Positions 58,047 through 64,000 of a DNA stretch of 64,000 nt are shown in pieces. The stretch is from assembly GCF_001679665.1 (NCBI RefSeq), contig NZ_CP013244.1, positions 3,531,001 through 3,595,000 on the forward strand, written 5' to 3'. Under the pieces are notes generated by a model, which was not told the DNA's origin, searched no databases, and saw nothing but the letters and a program-made list of their open reading frames with translations. A program made the translations under genes and the position numbers. The DNA comes from Candidatus Viadribacter manganicus. Its GTDB lineage: Bacteria > Pseudomonadota > Alphaproteobacteria > Caulobacterales > Aquidulcibacteraceae. Numbering within the stretch: the stretch's first letter is position 1; every line of letters begins with the position of its first letter.

Positions 58047-58060
58047 GGGGAAATTTCCCC
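58047..58060. promoter_or_regulatory. Perfect 14-bp palindrome in the divergent LOG/ABC promoter region
   Basis: GGGGAAATTTCCCC is fully palindromic, lying 31 bases before the LOG gene start and 33 before the ABC gene ATG. Such symmetric elements are often dimeric repressor sites. No regulator can be named; a metal or Fe-S sensor would fit the ATM1-type exporter, but this is inference. Confidence 0.4.
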
Positions 58061-58093
58061 GTCACTAAGTGGTGCCTTCAAGGATTGTTCCAA

Positions 58094-59929
58094 ATGGCGC
58101 GTGGTGAAGGCAGGACAGTGTCTAAGGCGGAGCCGGCCGCCGACGTGGCGCCGCCGCTGACGCGAACCATTTCACAATTACTCACTCTTATCGGTGGTTT
58201 GCATGAGCGCGGGGTGCGCCTGCGCCTGGCGGTTGCGTTTGCTCTCACGCTGGTGAGCAAGGTCCTAGCGGTCGTTTCGCCCCTGGTACTTGCGGACGGC
58301 ATCAACGCGCTTGCTGGTGGTGATGCGTCAGGTGCGCTTTCGACGTTCCTGGGGCTCGCTGGCTTTTGGGCAGCGCTTCGTTTTGCTTCCACTGCCGGCC
58401 CGCAGGTTCGCGACGCAATCTTTCAGCCAGTGAGTGAAGAGGCGCAGCGGCGCGCTGGCGCCCGCGTGTTCACGCACGTTCACAACCTTTCTGTCCGGTT
58501 CCACCAGTCCAAACGAACCGGCGCCGTTTATCGCACAATTGAGCGCGGCATCCGCGCCATCGACTTTTTGCTGCGCTTCCTGGCGTTCAACATCGCGCCC
58601 ACCGTGATCGAACTGCTGCTCGCTGCCGGCGTGCTTGGATTCAAATACGGCTGGATGTTCTCGGTCATCGCGGCTGGCACGGTCATTATTTATGCCTGGG
58701 CGACATTCGGTGTGACCGAATGGCGATTGAAGCACCGCCGTGAAATGAACGAGGCGGACACTGAAGCCGCAGGGCGCGCGGTAGACTCTCTCCTAAACTT
58801 CGAAACGGTGAAGAGCTTCGCCGCTGAGCAGCGCGAAAGCGAGCGTTATGATCGCGCCCTGTCATCGTACGCGAATGCGGCGGTGAAGGCCTATACCTCG
58901 CTCGTCATGCTCAACATCGTCCAAGGTGTGATCATGACCTTGGGCTTGCTGGCGATGGTTGTTGGAGCCGGTTGGCTCGTCGCCCGTGGATCGATGGGAC
59001 CTGGCGACATCACTGCCGTGATCCTGATTATGACCAACCTCTACGCGCCGCTGAACATTTTGGGTTTTGCTTATCGCGAGATCAAGCAAACCAGCATCGA
59101 CATGGAAAAGATGTTCATGCTGCTCGATGAGGCGCCGGATGTCGCCGATGCGCCGGGCGCGAGCGTACTTACGGCGCGTGGCGGTTCGGTTGAGTTCGAC
59201 AATGTGAGCTTTGCGCATGAAGGCCGCGACGTTGGCTTGGAGATGGTGAGCTTCACGGCGCCAGCGGGCAAGACGACGGCGATCGTTGGGCCGTCCGGCG
59301 CGGGCAAATCGACGGTCTTAAAGCTCCTTTATCGCTTCTACGACCCGAACGATGGCGCCGTTCGCATTGACGGTCAGAATTTGAAGGACGTGACGCAAAG
59401 ATCGTTGCGCGGCGCGCTGGGTTTGGTGCCGCAGGATGTTGTGCTGTTTAACGATACGATCCGCTACAATATCGCGTACGGAAAGCCGGAAGCGACACAG
59501 GCTGAACTCGACGAAGCAGCGCGGAGCGCGCAGCTCTTAGAGTTCATCGAGGCGCTACCGAATGGCTGGGACACGCGCGTTGGTGAGCGCGGATTGAAGT
59601 TGAGCGGCGGCGAGAAACAGCGTGTCGGCATCGCGCGCGTCGTGCTGAAGGATCCCGCTATATTGATCCTGGATGAGGCGACGAGTTCGCTGGATTCCGC
59701 GACCGAGCATGAGGTGCAGGCAGCTCTCGAAGCAGCGTCGCGTGGGCGCACCACCCTGGTTGTCGCGCACAGGCTCAGCACGATTGCAGACGCCGATCAG
59801 ATCGTCGTTCTTGATGCTGGCCGGATCGTCGAGCGCGGGACGCATTCGGCGCTCATAGCCAAGGATGGTCTCTATGCGAGCCTCTGGAGGCGCCAGGCGG
59901 AGGAGCCTGAGACGGTGGCTGCGGAATAG
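58094..59929 (+). CDS. ATM1/HMT1-type ABC exporter (fused permease and ATPase)
   Basis: A 611-residue half-transporter. The ATG at 58094 has AAGGA ten bases upstream; a longer 5' frame runs through a palindrome and is unlikely coding. Six membrane helices fill about 35-330 with HVHNLSVRFHQSKRTGAVYR and the ATM1-like LNFETVKSF. The ATPase has Walker A GPSGAGKST near 398, Q-loop VPQDVVLFNDTIRYNIAYGK, LSGGEKQRVGIARV near 503 and Walker B ILILDEATSSLD. NFETVK and the long helix 2 loop are typical of Atm1/ABCB7 exporters of glutathione-metal or Fe-S related compounds. Confidence 0.9.
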   Translation: MARGEGRTVSKAEPAADVAPPLTRTISQLLTLIGGLHERGVRLRLAVAFALTLVSKVLAVVSPLVLADGINALAGGDASGALSTFLGLAGFWAALRFASTAGPQVRDAIFQPVSEEAQRRAGARVFTHVHNLSVRFHQSKRTGAVYRTIERGIRAIDFLLRFLAFNIAPTVIELLLAAGVLGFKYGWMFSVIAAGTVIIYAWATFGVTEWRLKHRREMNEADTEAAGRAVDSLLNFETVKSFAAEQRESERYDRALSSYANAAVKAYTSLVMLNIVQGVIMTLGLLAMVVGAGWLVARGSMGPGDITAVILIMTNLYAPLNILGFAYREIKQTSIDMEKMFMLLDEAPDVADAPGASVLTARGGSVEFDNVSFAHEGRDVGLEMVSFTAPAGKTTAIVGPSGAGKSTVLKLLYRFYDPNDGAVRIDGQNLKDVTQRSLRGALGLVPQDVVLFNDTIRYNIAYGKPEATQAELDEAARSAQLLEFIEALPNGWDTRVGERGLKLSGGEKQRVGIARVVLKDPAILILDEATSSLDSATEHEVQAALEAASRGRTTLVVAHRLSTIADADQIVVLDAGRIVERGTHSALIAKDGLYASLWRRQAEEPETVAAE

Positions 59930-60045
59930 GCGCAGCTGGCTCTACCCTAGCGTGCAGTGTTTCGAATCTGGGTAACACCGAATACGCAATTCACCGCGGT
60001 TCTGATAACTTTCATTTACCTTTTCACGCCAATTCTTGGCGCGTC

Positions 60046-60240
60046 ATGCAGCCCGAAAACACGATCATTAATTGCGGATGCGGCGCTTGTTATGAGCGCG
60101 AAGTGCGCGTGTTGCCGATCAAGGACATTGGTCTGTTCGAGTGCACAGATTGCGGCGCGCGTCTTGAGATATGGAGTGGGCGCAGCGTGCCCGTATTCAA
60201 GCGCATCAAAAGCGAAGCCGCGCAAAAACGAAGCGCCTGA
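60046..60240 (+). CDS. Small zinc-ribbon-like protein
   Basis: A 64-residue protein with CGCGACYERE near the N-terminus and FECTDCGARLEIW later, so Cys pairs that could bind one zinc ion as a ribbon. The rest is basic (VPVFKRIKSEAAQKR). No family recognised. A 6-bp stem-loop (60027-60041) ends four bases before the ATG and no purine-rich ribosome site is visible, so start control is unclear. It ends two bases from the convergent lipoprotein gene. Confidence 0.6.
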   Translation: MQPENTIINCGCGACYEREVRVLPIKDIGLFECTDCGARLEIWSGRSVPVFKRIKSEAAQKRSA

Positions 60241-60242
60241 TC

Positions 60243-60656
60243 TCATTCGGTAAGAAACGCGCCGACGTTCAGCACAATTGTGCAGTCGTAAGCTTGCGCG
60301 GTTGTCCGCCGGCAGAAGTCGACAAAGGATGGGTTTTCTCGGATCGTAGACGTGAAGCGCCACATCACGCCTTCAGCCTCATATTGCGAACCGATCTGCG
60401 TGCTCCAGTTCGCAAGCCCTTCGAAAAAGCGCTGAGCCACAGCGCCGGTGCAGTGAAACCTTAAAACATTCGCCTCGCGATCATAGCTGTTGGCGCCAGC
60501 CGCTTGGCTGATGCAGTCGGCATAGAAGCGAGATTGCGCCGGGGCCGGTGCTCCTGGGGCTATAACAAGTGTTGGTGCTCCGCTGGGGGCTTCAGGGCTG
60601 GTAGCGCAAGCGGCCAATGTAAACGCAGCCAAAATAGCGACGATGCCATACCTCAT
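60243..60656 (-). CDS. Predicted lipoprotein
   Basis: A 137-residue protein with a lipoprotein signal (YGIVAILAAFTLAACATS, Cys17). The mature domain has CISQAAGANSYD, LRFHCTGAVAQRFFEGLANW and FCRRTTAQAYDCTIVLNV, with four more Cys that could form disulfides. Function not recognised. Its ATG overlaps the stop of the phytoene-dehydrogenase-like gene (ATGA), indicating co-translation with it. Confidence 0.72.
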   Translation of the reverse strand: MRYGIVAILAAFTLAACATSPEAPSGAPTLVIAPGAPAPAQSRFYADCISQAAGANSYDREANVLRFHCTGAVAQRFFEGLANWSTQIGSQYEAEGVMWRFTSTIRENPSFVDFCRRTTAQAYDCTIVLNVGAFLTE

Positions 60657-62290
60657 TTCACCGCTCCGTTGCGGAAGTCGCGCTTCACGACCTGTGCTGC
60701 ATTGTGCCCCGGCGCGCCGGTGACACCGCCGCCGGGATGGGTGCCCGAGCCGCACATATAGAGGCCCTTGATTGGCGCGCGATAATCGCCGTGGCCGAGG
60801 ACGGGCCGGGCGCTGAACAATTGGTCCAGCGATAGGGCGCCGTGCATGATGTCGCCGGCGACGAGCCCGAACGTGCGCTCCAAATCCAGCGGCGACATGA
60901 TCTGGCGACCGAGGACGCTCGCTTTGAATCCTGGGGCGTATTTGTCGACGGTTGCGATCATGAGGTCCGCGACTTCATCGCGATGGTCGTCCCACGAACG
61001 ACCGCCGGAGAGTTCCGGCTGCACGTGCTGGCAGAAAAGCGACGCCACGTGCTTGCCGGGCGGCGCGAGTGAATCGTCCAGAGTGGACGGGATCAGCATT
61101 TCGACAATCGGTTCGCGCGACCATCCATAGGCGCGCGCGTCATCATAGGCGCGTTCCATGTATTGCATCGATGGCGCGATAATGATTCCGGCGGTGAGGT
61201 GATCGCCCGGCTCCGGCTTGCAGATGAAGCGGGGCAACTCCGAGAGCGCCACGTTCATCCGGAAAGTGCCGGAGCCAACCTTGTAGCGCGTGATCCGCTC
61301 GCGGAAGTCCGCAGGCAAAGCGTCTTGCGGCACGAGCCTGCTGAACATGAGCTTGGGGTTGAGGTTTGAGATCACTGCGCGCGCGCGCAACGTCTCGCCA
61401 TCCTCGGTCAGCACGCCGGCAGCGACGATTTCTTCGTCGACTGTTACACCACCCGCCCGCTTGGCGTTGCGATCGATGATGAGTTCCTTCACCGCTACGC
61501 CGGTGCGGATCTCGACACCGCGCTCACGGCAGCATGCGGCCATGGCTTGCGTGATGGCGCCCATGCCGCCGATAGCGTGCCCCCATAATCCCTTCTTGCC
61601 GTTTACTTCTCCGAAGACGTGGTGAAGCAAAACGTAGGCTGAGCCGGGCGTGTAGGGGCTCGCGAAGTTGCCGACGATGGAGTCAAAGCCGAAGAGCGCC
61701 TTGATCGGCGCGCTTTCGAACCACTCGTCCAGCCATTCGCCGGCGGATTTTGTGAAGAGATCGAGCAGGTCGCGCTTGCCGGTGATGTCGAGTTTGTTGA
61801 GCCGTCCTCCGAGAGCGGCGGCGCGCATGGCTTCCTCGACCCCGCGTACGAAGCCGTGCTCGACCAGATTAGGCGGCTGCTCCAACAAGAGCGCGCGGAC
61901 GACATCGGCGATGATCTCAAGACGCCGCTCGTACTCCGCGAGTTGGGTTGCGTCGCGATTTGAGAACTTAGCAACCTCGGCTTGGGTGATGCCCGGCGCC
62001 GACATGAAATATTGATCGCCAGCGAGCGGCAAGAAGTTGGAGATTTTGCGCTCGACGACCTTCAGTCCGTGCCGATGCAGGTTAAGGTCTGCGATGACTT
62101 TGGGATTGAGCAAGGAGACCGTGTAGCTCGCGACAGAGTTGCGAAAGCCGGGGTGAAACTCTTCGGTGACCGCAGCGCCGCCAACCACGTCGCGCCGTTC
62201 GAGCACCAAAACCTTCAGGCCAGCGTCGGCGAGATATGCGGCGCAGGTCAGTCCGTTGTGACCACCGCCGATGATGATGACGTCGTGCAT
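60653..62290 (-). CDS. Phytoene dehydrogenase-like FAD oxidoreductase (PYROXD2/COG1233)
   Basis: A 545-residue flavoprotein. GGGAGG before the ATG at 62290 fixes the start. The FAD motif VIIIGGGHNGLTCAAYLADA and LERRDVVGGAAVTEEFHPGF at the N-terminus, YVLLHHVFGEVNGKKGLWGH and GGMGAITQAMAACCRERGVE in the middle, and LYMCGSGTHPGGGVTGAPGH at the end match the PYROXD2-like branch, not the carotenoid CrtI branch. No carotenoid gene lies near. Substrate unknown. First gene of a pair with the lipoprotein. Confidence 0.88.
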   Translation of the reverse strand: MHDVIIIGGGHNGLTCAAYLADAGLKVLVLERRDVVGGAAVTEEFHPGFRNSVASYTVSLLNPKVIADLNLHRHGLKVVERKISNFLPLAGDQYFMSAPGITQAEVAKFSNRDATQLAEYERRLEIIADVVRALLLEQPPNLVEHGFVRGVEEAMRAAALGGRLNKLDITGKRDLLDLFTKSAGEWLDEWFESAPIKALFGFDSIVGNFASPYTPGSAYVLLHHVFGEVNGKKGLWGHAIGGMGAITQAMAACCRERGVEIRTGVAVKELIIDRNAKRAGGVTVDEEIVAAGVLTEDGETLRARAVISNLNPKLMFSRLVPQDALPADFRERITRYKVGSGTFRMNVALSELPRFICKPEPGDHLTAGIIIAPSMQYMERAYDDARAYGWSREPIVEMLIPSTLDDSLAPPGKHVASLFCQHVQPELSGGRSWDDHRDEVADLMIATVDKYAPGFKASVLGRQIMSPLDLERTFGLVAGDIMHGALSLDQLFSARPVLGHGDYRAPIKGLYMCGSGTHPGGGVTGAPGHNAAQVVKRDFRNGAVK

Positions 62291-62382
62291 TTCGCCTCCC
62301 GCAGCCCTCATGCCCTGACGGCAGGCAAAGCGAAAGCCCATGCAACCTCGACGCTTTGTGTTGATCGGCTTAGGCTTGCTCG

Positions 62383-62820
62383 ATGAGCGCCCTTACCAAA
62401 CTCCATCCTAATGCCGCCGTGTCGCTGGAAAAGTGGCATGCCATGGTCGCAAGCAAGGACCTTGGCGAGCTGGATGCGATCCTTCATCCCGACGCCACAT
62501 TTCGCTCGCCGATGGCGTTCAAGCCGTATCAATCGGCTCAAGCGGTGGCGTTGCTGCTTCGCACCGTTCTGACGGTGTTTGAGGATTTCGCTTATCATCG
62601 CCAATTGGCCTCAGAGGATGGATTGAGCGTGGTGCTCGAGTTCGGCGCGCGCGTTGGCGAGAAACGGATAAAGGGCATCGATCTGGTGCAGTTCGACGCA
62701 GACGGAAGAATTGTTGATTTTGAGGTGATGGTCCGCCCGTTCAACGGCTTACAGGCGTTGGGCGCCGAGATGGGCGCGCGGCTTGGTCATCTACTGCCGG
62801 CGTTCAAGCCAGGCGCTTAA
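62383..62820 (+). CDS. SnoaL/NTF2-like fold protein
   Basis: A 145-residue alpha+beta-cone protein. SLEKWHAMVASKDLGELDAI and LHPDATFRSPMAFKPYQ, then LEFGARVGEKRIKGIDLVQF, DADGRIVDFEVMVRPFNGL, give the cone fold. This family includes isomerases, dehydratases and binding proteins; no catalytic assignment is safe. Divergent from the oxidoreductase gene across 92 bases. Confidence 0.82.
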   Translation: MSALTKLHPNAAVSLEKWHAMVASKDLGELDAILHPDATFRSPMAFKPYQSAQAVALLLRTVLTVFEDFAYHRQLASEDGLSVVLEFGARVGEKRIKGIDLVQFDADGRIVDFEVMVRPFNGLQALGAEMGARLGHLLPAFKPGA

Positions 62821-62832
62821 GGCGCAAACAAA

Positions 62833-62859
62833 AGCCCGCTGCCTAAGAGGCTGCGGGCT
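62833..62859 (-). terminator. Intrinsic terminator after tRNA-Asn
   Basis: On the minus strand an 11-bp stem with one mismatch (62859-62849 with 62843-62833), loop TCTTA, is followed by TTTTGTTTG. It lies 33 bases past the tRNA-Asn CCA end. Confidence 0.8.
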
Positions 62860-62891
62860 GAGATAAAATCCAACCAACGAAGAAAAGAGAA

Positions 62892-62966
62892 TGGCTCCCC
62901 GGGTAGGGTTCGAACCTACGACCATCCGATTAACAGTCGGATGCTCTACCACTGAGCTACCGAGGA
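62892..62966 (-). tRNA. tRNA-Asn (GUU anticodon)
   Basis: A 75-nt cloverleaf with encoded CCA. Acceptor TCCTCGG pairs with CCGGGGA, D arm AGCTCAGTGGTAGAGC, anticodon loop CTGTTAA giving GTT between ATCCGA and TCGGAT, and T loop GTTCGAAC. A terminator follows. Confidence 0.97.
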
Positions 62967-63083
62967 ACATTCTTTGCCCGGCCTGGGCCGAGCGAAGCGG
63001 GTCTCTATCAAAGTAGGCGCCGGGGGAAAAGACCCCAATCGCCTTCGAGAGGTATACGTCGTCACACCCTGCCAAAACGAAAA

Positions 63084-63107
63084 CGAGGGCCCCTTGCGGG
63101 GCCCTCG
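63084..63107 (-). terminator. Intrinsic terminator, perfect 10-bp GC-rich stem
   Basis: CGAGGGCCCC and GGGGCCCTCG pair perfectly around a four-base loop; on the minus strand TTTTCGTTTTGG follows. It would end a transcript coming from tRNA-Cys, 145 bases upstream, before tRNA-Asn begins. Confidence 0.85.
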
Positions 63108-63162
63108 AAGGCGTTGGGTATGGTGGGGTGTCTCCAAGGGAAGACACTGGTGACTATCGTCC

Positions 63163-63183
63163 TAACCGGTAAAGAACCGGTTA
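63163..63183. repeat. Inverted repeat between tRNA-Cys and its terminator
   Basis: TAACCGGT and ACCGGTTA form a perfect 8-bp stem with a five-base loop. It may be a processing hairpin, an operator, or part of a small RNA. The 63108-63252 stretch has no convincing reading frame. Confidence 0.45.
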
Positions 63184-63252
63184 ATGACAAACGCGGCGCT
63201 AACCAAGGCTGCCAAAGCGTTGATGTGTAGGGGATTTACCTGGGGATAAAGT

Positions 63253-63326
63253 TGGAGGCCTCGCCCGGAATTGAACCGGGGTACGCGGATTTGCAGTCCG
63301 CTGCGTCGCCACTCCGCCACGAGGCC
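63253..63326 (-). tRNA. tRNA-Cys (GCA anticodon)
   Basis: A 74-nt cloverleaf with encoded CCA. Acceptor GGCCTCG pairs with CGAGGCC, discriminator U, anticodon loop CTGCAAA giving GCA between GCGGA and TCCGC, and T loop GTTCAATTC. It is on the same strand as tRNA-Asn but separated from it by a terminator. Confidence 0.97.
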
Positions 63327-63407
63327 TCAGTCCGCCGCTATATCCTCGCGACGGGGCGGCACTCCTAGGCGTCCGAACCGGAATCGGTCAAGGCGCTCAC
63401 CCTCGCA

Positions 63408-64000
63408 ATGCGCATTTTAGGCATCATCCCGCCGCCGTCGAAGGCTGAGCATGAGCGCGCCCGGATCTGGGCGGCGTCGGCGTTGGCCGCATTGGCGCTT
63501 TTGATGTTGATGCTGGTGATCGGCGCGCCGCCGCCGGAAGAGGCTGATCTCATGCCAGAGCCGCTAGGCGCCGCCCGGCTCGATGATTTTCAATCCGATA
63601 TAGCGGCCTGCCGCGCAGCGCTTCATGGAGCGGGCTTTCAAACAGAGCGCATCGCCGACGTCAGCGAGGCGAACGGCTGCGGATATCGAAACGCTGTGGA
63701 ACTCACCCGGTCGCTTCACCTCTATTCCGGGCCGGTGGCCAGCTCGTGTGCCTCTGCCGCCGCTTTGGTGCTGTGGGAGCGCGACGTCGTGAAGCCAGCT
63801 GCGATGCGCCATTACGGGCAAGATGTTGCGCGGATCGAGCTGGCTGCGCCCTCGTATCAGTGCCGCCGCATCGCCGGCCGCGGCGACAGACGTTTGAGTG
63901 AGCATGCGCATGCCAATGCAATGGACATAAGCGGGTTCACGCTGGCCAACGGCCGCACCGTTACGGTTTTGGCGGGGTGGCGCGGTCAGCAGCGGGATCG
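63408..64000 (+). CDS. Extensin-like family protein, cut by the window end
   Basis: The frame starts at ATG 63408 and runs off the window after 197 codons. One membrane helix at about 20-39 (IWAASALAALALLMLMLVIG) anchors an outside domain. The domain carries CGYRNAVELTRS and SYQCRRIAGRGDRRLSEHAH followed by ANAMDISGFTLANG, the signature of the extensin-like C-terminal domain, which has a D-Ala-D-Ala carboxypeptidase-like (M15/VanY) fold with His and Asp zinc ligands. A peptidoglycan role is likely but unproven. No good ribosome site is visible; an in-frame stop at 63366 limits upstream extension. Confidence 0.82.
   Translation, partial: MRILGIIPPPSKAEHERARIWAASALAALALLMLMLVIGAPPPEEADLMPEPLGAARLDDFQSDIAACRAALHGAGFQTERIADVSEANGCGYRNAVELTRSLHLYSGPVASSCASAAALVLWERDVVKPAAMRHYGQDVARIELAAPSYQCRRIAGRGDRRLSEHAHANAMDISGFTLANGRTVTVLAGWRGQQRD

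Noticed and set aside
60653-62290. Carotenoid phytoene desaturase CrtI
   Set aside because: No crtB, crtE or crtY neighbour is present and the C-terminal motif is that of the PYROXD2-like branch.

Overview
This window looks like an ordinary chromosomal stretch of a GC-rich alphaproteobacterium of the Caulobacterales, probably a Hyphomonadaceae-type genome. The evidence is the gene content and order: scpA-scpB-tatABC-serS, aroQ-accB-accC-aat, murA-DUF2948-UPF0262-LMW phosphatase-infA-maf-rng-yacG, a polysaccharide locus ordered like the Caulobacter holdfast genes hfsE-F-G-H, and a large FlaEY-like flagellar protein. The taxonomic call is inferred from synteny and protein style, not from a marker search. 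I see no insertion sequence, prophage, integrase, CRISPR array or rRNA gene. Four tRNA genes are present: Ser-GCU, Thr-GGU, Asn-GUU and Cys-GCA.

Layout. 1-5874: surface polysaccharide locus, with the end of a Wzc/HfsB-like kinase on + and five overlapping minus-strand genes (initiating sugar transferase, flippase, glycosyltransferase, deacetylase, glycosyltransferase). 5958-9893: tRNA-Ser, a tandem-domain secreted esterase, and a two-gene unit of an HCCA-isomerase-like protein and a sphingosine-phosphate-lyase-like PLP enzyme. 10025-12210: two convergent exported proteins, one with CotH-like kinase motifs and one PPP-type phosphatase; this is the most unusual unit here. 12395-17889: FNR-cysK pair, secreted M28 peptidase, GST and a TSUP transporter. 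17944-22371: the 1475-residue FlaEY-like protein. 22449-24763: tRNA-Thr, M48 peptidase and DUF898/YjgN membrane protein.

24816-30668: cell-wall, translation and RNA housekeeping block from a 39-residue protein and murA to yacG. 30665-35223: xth, small membrane proteins, nitroreductase, Sel1 protein, erpA and dgt. 35344-41528: SPOR protein, nagZ, scpAB, tatABC and serS, linking peptidoglycan recycling, chromosome segregation, protein export and translation. 41525-45365: aat, two lipoproteins, accC, accB and aroQ on the minus strand. 45458-47625: thiS and thiG with an SMI1/KNR4-plus-ankyrin-like gene between them. 47622-52851: a startless frame, trmFO, a membrane protein, a MATE exporter and an unknown protein. 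52853-59929: zinc-free MDR reductase, gltX, bioB, an ECF sigma factor with its membrane partner, a LOG-family protein and an ATM1-type ABC exporter. 60046-64000: zinc-ribbon protein, lipoprotein, phytoene-dehydrogenase-like oxidoreductase, SnoaL-like protein, tRNA-Asn and tRNA-Cys with terminators, and a truncated extensin-like protein.

Gene packing is very tight. Most same-strand neighbours overlap by 1-14 bases (ATGA, GTGA or TGATG junctions), and at least six convergent pairs end with interlocked stop codons sharing four bases. The best candidates for new biology are the secreted kinase-like/phosphatase pair, the esterase whose first domain has Asp in place of the nucleophile Ser, the modular FlaEY-like protein, and the SUKH-like gene lodged between thiS and thiG.
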